Shown: positions 1 to 6,375, numbered from the stretch's first letter. The stretch is 9,170 nt of DNA from Candidatus Latescibacterota bacterium (GCA_012271065.1 JAAXHE010000289.1:1-9170), one strand, 5' to 3'. The notes: generated by a model not told the origin, from the sequence alone. Numbers and translations are program-made.

Positions 1-27
1 GATGCGGGAAATCCGCACGTCCGGTTG
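1..27 (+). mobile_element. Group II intron domain V, 3' part (cut by window edge)
   Basis: Bases 2-27 read as a hairpin in which ATGCGG, a GAAA tetraloop and TCCGCA are followed by CGTCCGGTT. This is the GAAA-capped upper stem, the bulge and the 3' strand of bacterial group II intron domain V; the opening GAGCCG would lie just left of the window. Domain V is the catalytic core of these self-splicing retroelements and sits near the intron 3' end, after the reverse transcriptase gene. The sequence after base 27 does not look like a normal domain VI ending, so the element may be interrupted here. The identification rests on a recognised short motif and has not been checked with a covariance model. 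Confidence 0.6.
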
Positions 28-430
28 TGTGTCCAGCGAAGGCTGGCATGTTCAGCAGGAGACAGTCCTGCCGGGGTAAGAGTCAGCAGCCCCGTAGCTT
101 GGATAGCAGGGTGGCGGGAAACCAAGATCCTGGAGCCTATCGACAGAGTCTCCTTGGGGGAGATAGCGAGTCATTGGGCCGTAATGTGCAGTGAACGCAG
201 AGGTGGCCCCGAAAGTGCGAAGGCCCGAAGGCCGAGCCCACAACCGGAGGGCGGAGGCAGCATGGGAAGCCGAATGCTGAACGAGACGGCTACTCCACTT
301 CGGCGGGGTGGTAGCGATGGCGCGATGACAAGGACATGCCGAGCAACTGGAGAAGCCCTCCTCGCCCCGGCGCGAAATCGCCAGCGCAAGGTAGGCCCTA
401 TAACCGGAGACACCGGGAAGGGGGCTGAAG
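27..430 (+). mobile_element. Group II intron 5' (domain I-like) fragment, ORF-less
   Basis: The stretch begins GTGTG, matching the GUGYG 5' consensus of bacterial group II introns. It is rich in short stems such as CCAGC/GCTGG (33-46), CAGGA/TCCTG (56-70) and CCGGGG/CCCCGT. Blocks at 323-345 (TGACAAGGACATG) and 388-420 (AAGGTAGGCCCTATAA, then GACACCGGGAAGG) resemble, from memory, domain I segments that precede intron-encoded reverse transcriptases. No reverse transcriptase reading frame and no 3' intron end follow; instead HlyD-like coding sequence begins near 430-440. A reading frame stays open through here from a TTG at 25, but its product resembles no protein family, so I treat it as translated RNA-gene sequence. 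The right boundary is approximate. Confidence 0.45.
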
Positions 431-1063
431 GCGAGAGGGTGGTTGAAACTCGCGTAGAGTCCGTCTTAATCAAGGAAGGCGAAATGGTAGCTCCCGGCGA
501 CACATTGGTTAAACTGGATGGTTCAATTGCCAGGCTTCAATTGGACGAAGCCGAACAACTGTACAGAACGGCTATAGCCGAACGGGAGGTTAGTCGCGCC
601 GAGCTTGAGATCCTGGAAACTCCCCCTTCCGAGAATATCATCGCAATGCTTCAATCTGAGTTGCGATCCTCACGAGAACAACTGGATCACGCCGAGGGGC
701 AACTTCGCAGAGAACGCGAACTAATGCTTCTTGGCGGGCTTACATCTGCAGAGGACCTGGCGGACGCAGTCTTGGACTCCAAATTATCTGCCCTTCGGGT
801 TCAGAAAATCGCATCCACAATAGCTGCCGAGCAAGAGGAACCAATCGCTGCTCGTATACGGAAGGCTCGTTTCGACCTGCAAGCCAATCAGGCTCTAGTC
901 CGTAGAGCCGAGGTTGAAATCTCAAAAAAAAAGCAGGAACTTAGCCGACCACTCTCTCGTTGCTCCTGATTCCGGACGGGTTCATCTGGTGTCAGTCAGG
1001 TGGGGCGATATGGTCGCTGCGGGTGACTCACTTCTATTGCTTGTACCGAATGGACGTAAGTAG
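430..1063 (+). pseudogene. HlyD-type membrane fusion protein fragment, 5'-truncated and frameshifted
   Basis: HlyD-family adaptors link an inner-membrane exporter to an outer-membrane channel in type I secretion or efflux. The fragment opens with a half lipoyl domain (VESVLIKEGEMVAPGDTLV, about 448-510), then a long charged alpha-helical hairpin typical of the coiled coil (about 530-940). The first frame stops at 967-969. The second half lipoyl domain lies one frame over, at about 936-1063 (LVAPDSGRV, then WGDMVAAGDSLLLLVP), and ends in TAG. The frame change falls at or just after a run of nine A (923-931); eight A would restore one frame. The N-terminal membrane anchor is missing because intron-like sequence abuts the gene. 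The C-terminal beta-barrel is also missing, though FPFEW near 1130-1144 could be a decayed trace of its AFPF motif. No exporter gene lies nearby, so function is unlikely. Confidence 0.75.
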
Positions 1064-1237
1064 ACGCTGGGCGATAAAATCAGAGTTGAAATAACACTTA
1101 GACGGAGTGGTTTGTTGAAGCTTCTATTATTCCCTTTCGAGTGGGAACAAGCAATAACCTGGTAGGAATGCGATAACTCGGAACGCAAGCGCGCGCGTGT
1201 CGAATTTCGCAACGCAAAAGCACCTTGACTGCGCAGA

Positions 1238-1394
1238 CTTCCCCCAGCCAGTTCCAGTTTTCGCTGCCCGAAATCAACGGACGACTCTTATTGCGAGGGT
1301 TCACGACAAATTCTGGACCTACTTCGTTGCCCATTCAACCCCGAAGCATCGGTGACGTGCATCCCGCAACCAGAATCAGCCGCTTGTGGTCAAT
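1238..1394 (-). pseudogene. C-terminal remnant of a second PhyH-family gene
   Basis: Read on the minus strand, this segment encodes RLILVAGCTSPMLRG, then a TGA stop, then MGNEVGPEFVV and RPLISGSENWNW. It matches the C-terminal ~50 residues of the intact PhyH gene at 2290-3105 (VILVAGYTPPMIREW, MGNEVSPEFVA, RPLISGSDSWNW). The TGA stands where the intact copy has tryptophan, so a TGG-to-TGA change is the simplest reading. DNA identity is about three quarters by eye. The N-terminal 80% is absent: homology ends within a few bases of the tRNA-Thr gene at 1396. It lies in the same orientation as the intact copy, with the tRNA and creatininase gene between them. Confidence 0.85.
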
Positions 1395-1395
1395 A

Positions 1396-1470
1396 GCCGC
1401 CCTAGCTCAGCGGTAGAGCAACGGATTTGTAATCCGTAGGTCGGGGGTTCGAACCCCCCGGGCGGCTCCA
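1396..1470 (+). tRNA. tRNA-Thr (anticodon TGT), CCA encoded
   Basis: A complete cloverleaf can be read by eye. The acceptor stem GCCGCCC (1396-1402) pairs with GGGCGGC (1460-1466). The D arm is GCTC/GAGC around AGCGGTA. The anticodon stem ACGGA/TCCGT encloses loop TTTGTAA, giving anticodon TGT, which reads ACA-type threonine codons. A five-base variable loop is followed by T arm GGGGG-TTCGAAC-CCCCC. Discriminator T and a templated CCA end at 1470. All stems are perfectly paired, so the gene looks functional. It is convergent with the creatininase gene. A TTTTT run directly follows CCA (1471-1475) and could help termination. Confidence 0.97.
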
Positions 1471-1519
1471 TTTTTCAGGACAACCTCGAGGCTGCTACGC
1501 AGCGCGTCTTGTTACCTGC

Positions 1520-2263
1520 CTAAACCGGGTCTCCGGTCACCATGTGAATCCGCTGTCCCATCGCGAACGTGACCGGAGGCTTGTCCACCGTTTCGCCCGC
1601 GATCATCTTGTCCAGCACGTCCGCCACACCCGAAACCGCGTGCCCGATCAGCAATTCTCCTTTTTCCTTCGTTGCCAGCTTCGCAGCCTCATTGACCATA
1701 AGCGCCGCATGTACACGTTCCGGCGCAAGCGCCATCATCGTCGAAGTCTCGAATTCGCAGGCGTGACCGGGAAGACGATTGGCCTCCATGGTTGAAAAGA
1801 CGAGCGCGGGATCGCACACGTCCCAGTACGACTGAAACCGGAGATTCAGACCCAGGCGTTCCCGGTACTCGTCTATGCGGCGCATGATCGGTTTCACGTT
1901 CCCGCCGTGGCCGTTCAGAATCAGGATATTTCCGACACCCGCCCGCCTGAGTGAATCGCACACATCGTAAACGTACTCGCAGAAGATCTCCGGCCGCACC
2001 GTCAGCGTCCCGATGTGCTCCATCCATTGCTCCGATACACCGATGCTAACGGGAGACGCCACCACAACCCGGGGATGAAGACGTCTGGCCGCCTGTTCCG
2101 CGACGTGGGTGACGTGAAACGCATCGTGAATCATCGCCAGGTGTTCATTGTGCTGCTCGGTGGCGCCCACCGGCACAATCGCCGCCTCGATCTCACCCGA
2201 TTCCATTCGCTGCCGAAATTCCGTCCGGGTCAGGTCCCCTACAAATACCCGCTTGTCCGCCAT
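1520..2263 (-). CDS. Creatininase-family metal-dependent amidohydrolase
   Basis: A 247-residue cytosolic protein of the creatininase/creatinine amidohydrolase superfamily, whose members hydrolyse cyclic or linear amides with two divalent metals. The metal-site signature is E36-Q-H38-N-E-H41 with D47, spaced as in creatininase (E34, H36, D45). The second site is LNGHGGN (H119, N122), and a late EFETS block holds E170 and E172. HGGN replaces the HYEN of true creatininase, so the substrate is probably not creatinine; formamide-type hydrolases and MftE-like peptidases share the HGGN form. ATG at 2263 is chosen because GAGGAG lies 8 bases upstream and family homology starts at VFVGDLTRTEF. The frame extends to 2401, but that part overlaps the PhyH gene and looks non-coding. 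The gene begins 26 bases after PhyH, so the two are probably co-transcribed. Family is firm; substrate is unknown. Confidence 0.9.
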   Translation of the reverse strand: MADKRVFVGDLTRTEFRQRMESGEIEAAIVPVGATEQHNEHLAMIHDAFHVTHVAEQAARRLHPRVVVASPVSIGVSEQWMEHIGTLTVRPEIFCEYVYDVCDSLRRAGVGNILILNGHGGNVKPIMRRIDEYRERLGLNLRFQSYWDVCDPALVFSTMEANRLPGHACEFETSTMMALAPERVHAALMVNEAAKLATKEKGELLIGHAVSGVADVLDKMIAGETVDKPPVTFAMGQRIHMVTGDPV

Positions 2264-2289
2264 TGGGAAAACTCCTCGGAAGTATTGCC

Positions 2290-3105
2290 TTACTGTGTGT
2301 AGTTGCGCCGCCAGTTCCAGCTGTCGCTGCCCGAAATGAGCGGTCGCATTGCTTCGGGCAGGGTCGCGACGAATTCTGGGCTCACTTCGTTGCCCATCCA
2401 CTCCCGAATCATCGGCGGCGTGTATCCGGCAACCAGAATCACCCGCTCCCTGTCGCTCCGAATCGCGGTGGTGCTGTGGATCAGCGACTCGCCGAACAGG
2501 AGTATCGAACCAGCCGTGGCCTCAACCTGTTGGATCAGCCGCTCGTCGTCCATGGCCGCCCGGATCATTTCTTCACGCGGCCACGTCAACCGGTGGCTTC
2601 CCGGGATCAGGCACGTGCCTCCATCGTCCGGTCCCACGTCCGTCAGATAGGCGAGCGTCTTCACAAAGATACAGTGATGCCTGTCCTGCTCCGTATAGCA
2701 ACCCCACGTTGCGGTCGTTCCCCTGTGAAAACCCGTTGGATTGGTGCGGCGTTTATGCAGTTGATTCAGATCCGCATCCGGATCCCGCCGGTTGATGATC
2801 GCCTCCGTCTCCTCCAGCCGCACCGCGCCTCCCACCACCTCTTCCACCAGCGGAACCAGCCCGGGATGGGCCGCGTATTCCAGAAGGGCGGGATCGAATT
2901 CCACCAGGTTTCCAAAGAGCACATGATGATCGCCCCGCGGACGAACATATACGCGCGGAGCTGCCGCCGGGTTGGCCTTAAGCCGGTAGAGCGCCGCTTT
3001 CATGCGCTCCACCTCGTGGGGCGTCAGCACGTTTTCCAGCAGGACGTAGCCGTATGTATCGAAGTGAAACCGCTGGGACAGCGTGAGAGCAACCGTCTCG
3101 TCCAT
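2290..3105 (-). CDS. PhyH (phytanoyl-CoA dioxygenase)-family oxygenase-like protein
   Basis: A 271-residue protein of the PhyH group of Fe(II)/2-oxoglutarate enzymes, which hydroxylate or otherwise oxidise small molecules. The N-terminal helix-strand (FDTYGYVLLENVLTPHEVERM, residues 15-35) is typical. The core has TLAYLTDVGPDDGGTCLIPGSHR (150-172), the usual double-stranded beta-helix block before the distal histidine. The distal site is LIHSTTAIRSDRERV, with H210 as iron ligand and R219 or R221 as the likely 2-oxoglutarate contact. The proximal motif reads H127-R-G129, not HxD/E, so the normal carboxylate ligand seems absent. The start is supported by AAGGAG six bases before ATG at 3105. It is the upstream partner of the creatininase gene. 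A decayed paralogous C-terminus lies at 1238-1394. Substrate is unknown. Confidence 0.9.
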   Translation of the reverse strand: MDETVALTLSQRFHFDTYGYVLLENVLTPHEVERMKAALYRLKANPAAAPRVYVRPRGDHHVLFGNLVEFDPALLEYAAHPGLVPLVEEVVGGAVRLEETEAIINRRDPDADLNQLHKRRTNPTGFHRGTTATWGCYTEQDRHHCIFVKTLAYLTDVGPDDGGTCLIPGSHRLTWPREEMIRAAMDDERLIQQVEATAGSILLFGESLIHSTTAIRSDRERVILVAGYTPPMIREWMGNEVSPEFVATLPEAMRPLISGSDSWNWRRNYTQ

Positions 3106-3125
3106 CGCTCACTCCTTCCAATCCA

Positions 3126-3293
3126 TTAACAGTCCGTTGACAAAGTCGCTCTGCAGGCGAGGCCGAGCCATCGTGGGCGAAGACAAGGCGCGCGACCGAG
3201 TCCCATCCAGCGATTCGGCGAGGGAGCGCAACGCCGTCGGTCGGCCACGAGAGCCGGCCGCAGCCCGGATGGGCTTTTTCAACGGGCTGCTAA
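3126..3293 (+). repeat. MITE-like element (~168 bp) with imperfect terminal inverted repeats
   Basis: The left end 3126-3147 (TTAACAGTCCGTTGACAAAG...) and the reverse complement of the right end 3272-3293 (TTAGCAGCCCGTTGAAAAAG...) match at about 18 of 22 positions. The interior is GC-rich and has no convincing gene. A short nested hairpin AGCCC-GGAT-GGGCT followed by TTTTT (about 3262-3279) would act as a small intrinsic terminator on the plus strand. The element fills the gap between the PhyH start and the DegT-type gene and runs into the latter's 3' end, so the last ~4 codons and the TGA of that gene appear to come from the repeat. No clear target-site duplication is visible. Strand is arbitrary. 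Confidence 0.6.
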
Positions 3294-4502
3294 GTCGCCG
3301 GCATTGGCTTTCACCTTCTCGATCGCCGTCACGATATCGTTCATCCCGTCGGGTTCATCCAGCAGCACCGATTGTGCAAGATTGAAGACGCCGTCACGGC
3401 ACGCCCACGCGCTCACCGGACAGGGCATCACACGGCACCTGCCCTGCGCTCCGGCGACCTCGCCCGTTTCCGTATTGAACATCGGATTGTCATATAAAGG
3501 ATAGGTATACCCGCCGTTCGGGATTCCTTCAGCTTCGAGCGCCTTTCTGAACGTCTCCTTGGGAAGCCCGCCGAATGCATCTTCGTTATAGGTCATGACG
3601 AATACATGCCAGCCATGGCGCGTGACATCCGGAGACATGTACGGCGGATCGATGCCATCAATCTCCGCCAGTCCCCGAATCAGCAGCCTGGCATTTTCCT
3701 CGCGTTTGAGGCTCTGTTCTTCAAGGCGTTCGAACTGCGCCTGCAGGATGGCGCCCTGAAACTCAGTCAGCGGATCGGAAAATCCCAGATGGTGATGTTC
3801 GTACCAGGGCCGGCCTTTCTTTCTTCCGAACGTGGATAGCGTAAACTTCAGAAAATCCGCGAGCCCTTCGTCGTTCGTGGTTACGATCCCTCCCTCGCCG
3901 CACGTCAGATTCTTTGCGTGATTGAAACTGTAAACCGCCACGTCGCCCAGACCGCCCAGCATCCTCTCCCGCCACCCGGACGTGTGCGCATGCGCCGCGT
4001 CCCATACGACTCTCAGCCCGCGCCGGTCCGCCAACGCCCGAATTCCTTCCACGTCCGCCGCGTGCCCTGCGAAATGAACGGGAATCACCGCCTTTGTGCG
4101 CGCGGACATCGCCCCTTCTATAGCCTGCGGCGTTATGCAGAACGTCCGGGGATCGATATCCGCGAAGACAACATCGGCTCCGATCGCAAGGGGCGCCAGC
4201 GCGGTTGCGATGAACGTGTAGGCGGGAACGATCACTTCGTCTCCCGGTCCGACACCGAATGCCCGGAGGGACAACTCCAGCCCGGCCGTGCAGCTGCCCA
4301 TACCCACGCCACGCCGCGCATCCGAGAACTTCGCGAATGTATCGCAGAACGCCGTCACCCGCGGACCGTGAATGGTGCCTCCCCACAGGCTGGTTTTCAG
4401 GACGTCGCGCAGATGATCCAGGTCGCGTCCGTCCGACTGCGGCCAGGACGGAAACGGTTCGGACCGGACGGGGGTCCCGCCCAGAAGCGCCGCCTTATCC
4501 AT
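3279..4502 (-). CDS. DegT/DnrJ/EryC1/StrS-family PLP aminotransferase
   Basis: A 407-residue fold-type I PLP enzyme of the sugar-aminotransferase family, which moves an amino group (usually from glutamate or glutamine) onto keto-sugars or cyclitols. The opening ALLGGTPVRSEPFPSWP is typical of the branch that includes AHBA synthase and scyllo-inosose aminotransferases. D168 in VWDAAHAH should hold the pyridine nitrogen. K197 in YSFNHAKNLTCGEGG is the expected Schiff-base lysine, and the GEGG turn is intact. Length is normal. ATG at 4502 is preferred because AGGAGG lies five bases upstream; a GTG two codons earlier overlaps that site. The C-terminal residues after AIEKV are encoded by the neighbouring repeat element. 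The product may be an amino sugar or aminocyclitol, but no sugar-nucleotide partners are in view. Confidence 0.93.
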   Translation of the reverse strand: MDKAALLGGTPVRSEPFPSWPQSDGRDLDHLRDVLKTSLWGGTIHGPRVTAFCDTFAKFSDARRGVGMGSCTAGLELSLRAFGVGPGDEVIVPAYTFIATALAPLAIGADVVFADIDPRTFCITPQAIEGAMSARTKAVIPVHFAGHAADVEGIRALADRRGLRVVWDAAHAHTSGWRERMLGGLGDVAVYSFNHAKNLTCGEGGIVTTNDEGLADFLKFTLSTFGRKKGRPWYEHHHLGFSDPLTEFQGAILQAQFERLEEQSLKREENARLLIRGLAEIDGIDPPYMSPDVTRHGWHVFVMTYNEDAFGGLPKETFRKALEAEGIPNGGYTYPLYDNPMFNTETGEVAGAQGRCRVMPCPVSAWACRDGVFNLAQSVLLDEPDGMNDIVTAIEKVKANAGDLAAR

Positions 4503-4552
4503 CAACACCTCCTCTGACTTGATCCGATTAAGCCTTCGAAATGAGATTACAT

Positions 4553-4579
4553 GGATGAAAAGGATGGTCAGGATAAAAT
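4553..4579 (+). repeat. Three GGAT units at 9-base spacing in an AT-rich gap
   Basis: GGAT occurs at 4553, 4562 and 4571 (GGATGAAAA, GGATGGTCA, GGATAAAAT) and is followed by a run of seven A. It lies in the ~100-base gap between the oxidoreductase stop and the DegT-type start. It resembles degenerate intergenic repeats of the ATCCTG/TTCATCCATG kind scattered in many environmental genomes; that comparison is from memory. The surrounding gap is distinctly more AT-rich than the genes. No promoter could be assigned with confidence. Confidence 0.35.
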
Positions 4580-4603
4580 CTAAAAAAACCGAAAAACCGC
4601 GCC

Positions 4604-5719
4604 CTATGATGCCCGGTACGGGGCGAGTATATCACCCAGCAACTCCGGCGGCCGGCCGAATGCCTTCAAGTACGCCTCATACGTCGGCACCAGGCGCACC
4701 CTTACTTTCTCGTCGTGATGCAGCGCGATAGCCTCGAGCCGGTGATCCAGAAAGGGATTGGCGAACCGCTCCAGGACCTGTTCGGCAAACTGCCCGGCAT
4801 CTTCCACAACGCACTCGAGAGCCGGTACGATTTCCTCGAAGACCACACGCCTCAACCACTTGCCGATCGCCGGGTCCCCGACCGCTTCACGAACCGTACG
4901 AAGGCCTGAAGGAAGCGCCTTGCACACCAGGGCCGTATGCGCGCCGTTCAGGATGCGCACCTTCCGCAGCGCATACGGTCGAACGTCCGGAACGTACCTG
5001 ACGCAGGGGTGGGCGAAAAACGCTTCCGCTCTCTCCTCGACTACCCAGAGGGCAAACGGCTCCGCCGCCGTCAGCAACCGGTCGGACGCCAGAAGCGGAT
5101 GAGCGTCAGGCCTGCCGCTGACGATTCGATCCACCAGCGTGTTCACCCATCGCACTTCCCGGCGAATCCAGTCCTGAAGCCCCGCATCCAGGCGCCAGGC
5201 TCCGGCCTGGGAGAGTACCAGTTCCCGGAGCAGATCGCCATTCGGTTCTACCAGTTCACACGGTAACACCGACAGACCCGGCAGGCCGGCCCGGTAGCGT
5301 GCCTTGAGAATGCAAAGCAGCCGGGCGGGGAATGAACGGGGCATTTCGGGATCGTCGTTGTCAATGAGCGTATACCCGGCTTCGGTCGTATTCGAGACCA
5401 CCATGCGCAAAGCCGGCGACCGGGCAACCTGAATCACCTCTGCCCATTCCGATTTCGCGATCAGCGCCCGGCTGATACTGCGAACCGCGAGCGTCCTGTC
5501 GATTCTCTCCCCATCCGACAATCCCCTGAATACCACGTGATACCTGCCGCGCTGCGCGTTCAGCAGGGCCGCGCGGTTGCCGTCGGTGGACTGAACGACG
5601 ACGATACGCCCCACGGCTTCACCCCGCGCATTCGCCTCGTGAACGAACACGTCGGCGAACGCCCTGAGAAAGCTGCCTCCGCCGAACTGCAGAATCGTCT
5701 CGGGCAACTCCACGACCAC
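4604..5719 (-). CDS. Tagaturonate reductase / mannitol dehydrogenase-family oxidoreductase
   Basis: An NAD(P)-dependent polyol/uronate dehydrogenase of the long-chain mannitol dehydrogenase family, closest in feel to UxaB, which interconverts tagaturonate and altronate in galacturonate breakdown. ILQFGGGSFLRAF at residues 9-21 is the Rossmann nucleotide loop, VSNTTEAGY lies at 108-116 and NTLVDRIV at 193-200. The catalytic set K253-x4-N258-x2-H261 is intact (LRKVRILNGAH). At about 371 residues it is roughly 100 shorter than E. coli UxaB, so it may be a compact subfamily. The start is uncertain: there is no ATG, and GTG at 5719 is chosen. A second GTG at 5713 or a CTG at 5755 with GGGAG just upstream are alternatives. 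The frame is open further upstream, but that overlaps the SnoaL-like gene. Activity on tagaturonate rather than mannonate or fructuronate is inference. Confidence 0.85.
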   Translation of the reverse strand: MVVELPETILQFGGGSFLRAFADVFVHEANARGEAVGRIVVVQSTDGNRAALLNAQRGRYHVVFRGLSDGERIDRTLAVRSISRALIAKSEWAEVIQVARSPALRMVVSNTTEAGYTLIDNDDPEMPRSFPARLLCILKARYRAGLPGLSVLPCELVEPNGDLLRELVLSQAGAWRLDAGLQDWIRREVRWVNTLVDRIVSGRPDAHPLLASDRLLTAAEPFALWVVEERAEAFFAHPCVRYVPDVRPYALRKVRILNGAHTALVCKALPSGLRTVREAVGDPAIGKWLRRVVFEEIVPALECVVEDAGQFAEQVLERFANPFLDHRLEAIALHHDEKVRVRLVPTYEAYLKAFGRPPELLGDILAPYRAS

Positions 5720-5777
5720 GGTCCTCGTTGACGTACTGGCGTCTGTGGTCAGCTCCCGGCCGGCACAGCCACAACAA

Positions 5778-6197
5778 TTACTCCACCCGGTGCGCTTCCC
5801 AATCCCTGTATGGCATGGACGAATGCATCTGCACGAATCGCCAGCTTCCATTCTCACGTCGCAGGACGACGGTCCACCGCTCGCCTTCGAGCCTGTAGCG
5901 CTGCGCACGGATTCTGCCTTCGCCGTCCCACAGAAATTGCACCCAGGCCACGTTTCCCCGGGTTCCCGCCACGGTATCCCTTCGATCGATTCGTACGTCG
6001 GACCAGCGCCCGAAGTGTCGTGTCCATGTGGCCAGCACGGCATCCCTGCCGCGTACGGGTGTGTCTCCTCCCGAAAAAAACGCGCAGACGTCCTCCGCGA
6101 GGAGCCGCTCCAAAGCGCGACAATCCCCCTCTATTACGGCATTCTTCAGTGAGTCCAGCAGGCCCTGGACCTCGCCGGTCGCAAGTTCCGTCGTCAT
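5778..6197 (-). CDS. SnoaL-like / DUF4440-type NTF2-fold protein
   Basis: A 139-residue soluble protein with the NTF2-like pattern of the SnoaL_3/DUF4440 group. An N-terminal helical pair (LLDSLKNAVIEGDCRALERLLAED) is followed by FFSGGDTPVRGRDAVLATW and alternating strands ending in WRFVQMHSSMP. That ending is characteristic of this group: a tryptophan near the end of the fourth strand, then a QxHxS segment. Such proteins act as small isomerases, hydrolases or ligand binders, and this one has no diagnostic catalytic set I can name. ATG at 6197 has AAGGA at good spacing. It precedes the oxidoreductase gene by about 60 bases on the same strand, so joint transcription is likely. Family is fairly sure; function is unknown. 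Confidence 0.85.
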   Translation of the reverse strand: MTTELATGEVQGLLDSLKNAVIEGDCRALERLLAEDVCAFFSGGDTPVRGRDAVLATWTRHFGRWSDVRIDRRDTVAGTRGNVAWVQFLWDGEGRIRAQRYRLEGERWTVVLRRENGSWRFVQMHSSMPYRDWEAHRVE

Positions 6198-6229
6198 TCA
6201 ATCCTTCTAGTACCGTCGTGAGGTAGGTC

Positions 6230-6250
6230 CCTTTTGGTCGCTTCAAAAGG
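6230..6250. repeat. Perfect 7-bp hairpin in the SnoaL-like leader
   Basis: CCTTTTG (6230-6236) and CAAAAGG (6244-6250) are exact reverse complements around a 7-base loop. The hairpin starts 33 bases upstream of the SnoaL-like ATG, so it would lie in that gene's mRNA leader or promoter region. No T-run follows on the minus strand. Role unknown; it may be chance or a small repeat. Confidence 0.35.
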
Positions 6251-6354
6251 AACACGCCGTGGGCAGGGAATCTGGGGAGATGTGAATCTTGAATTTGGTT
6301 TTACCCATTTATTCTGGATCACCCAGACCGGACGCGCCGTCGTTGTTTTTGTAG

Positions 6355-6375
6355 GGGCGACCCTTGTGGTCGCCC
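6355..6375. repeat. Short palindromic repeat, 8-bp arms
   Basis: GGGCGACC (6355-6362) and GGTCGCCC (6368-6375) are perfect reverse complements around CTTGT. The unit is preceded by TTTTTGTAG. It resembles the GTAGGGGCGACCCTTGTGG-type dispersed REP-like repeat that recurs in many environmental bacterial genomes (recollection, not a search). It lies 34 bases after the class V aminotransferase stop and could form a 3' hairpin, but no T-tract follows on the minus strand. Confidence 0.5.

Noticed and set aside
25..430. Protein-coding reading of the open frame over the intron-like region
   Set aside because: The translated product is low-complexity and Arg/Gly-rich without family resemblance, while the DNA shows group II intron-type stems. 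The frame is probably open by chance until it enters HlyD.
1471..1519. Possible attachment site or integrase scar after tRNA-Thr
   Set aside because: No second copy of the tRNA 3' end and no integrase gene are visible in the window; a mobile island border cannot be supported from this sequence alone.
2264..2401. N-terminal extension of the creatininase-family protein
   Set aside because: It overlaps the PhyH C-terminal codons and does not resemble the family N-terminus, and a good GAGGAG site precedes the ATG at 2263.
2263..3129. A 288-codon plus-strand open frame opposite the PhyH gene
   Set aside because: It mirrors the PhyH reading frame, has no recognisable domain and no convincing ribosome site, while the minus-strand gene has clear motifs.
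5756..6043. N-terminal extension of the UxaB-like protein
   Set aside because: It overlaps the SnoaL-like gene in another frame and lacks dehydrogenase-like sequence; the family match begins at LPETILQFGGG.
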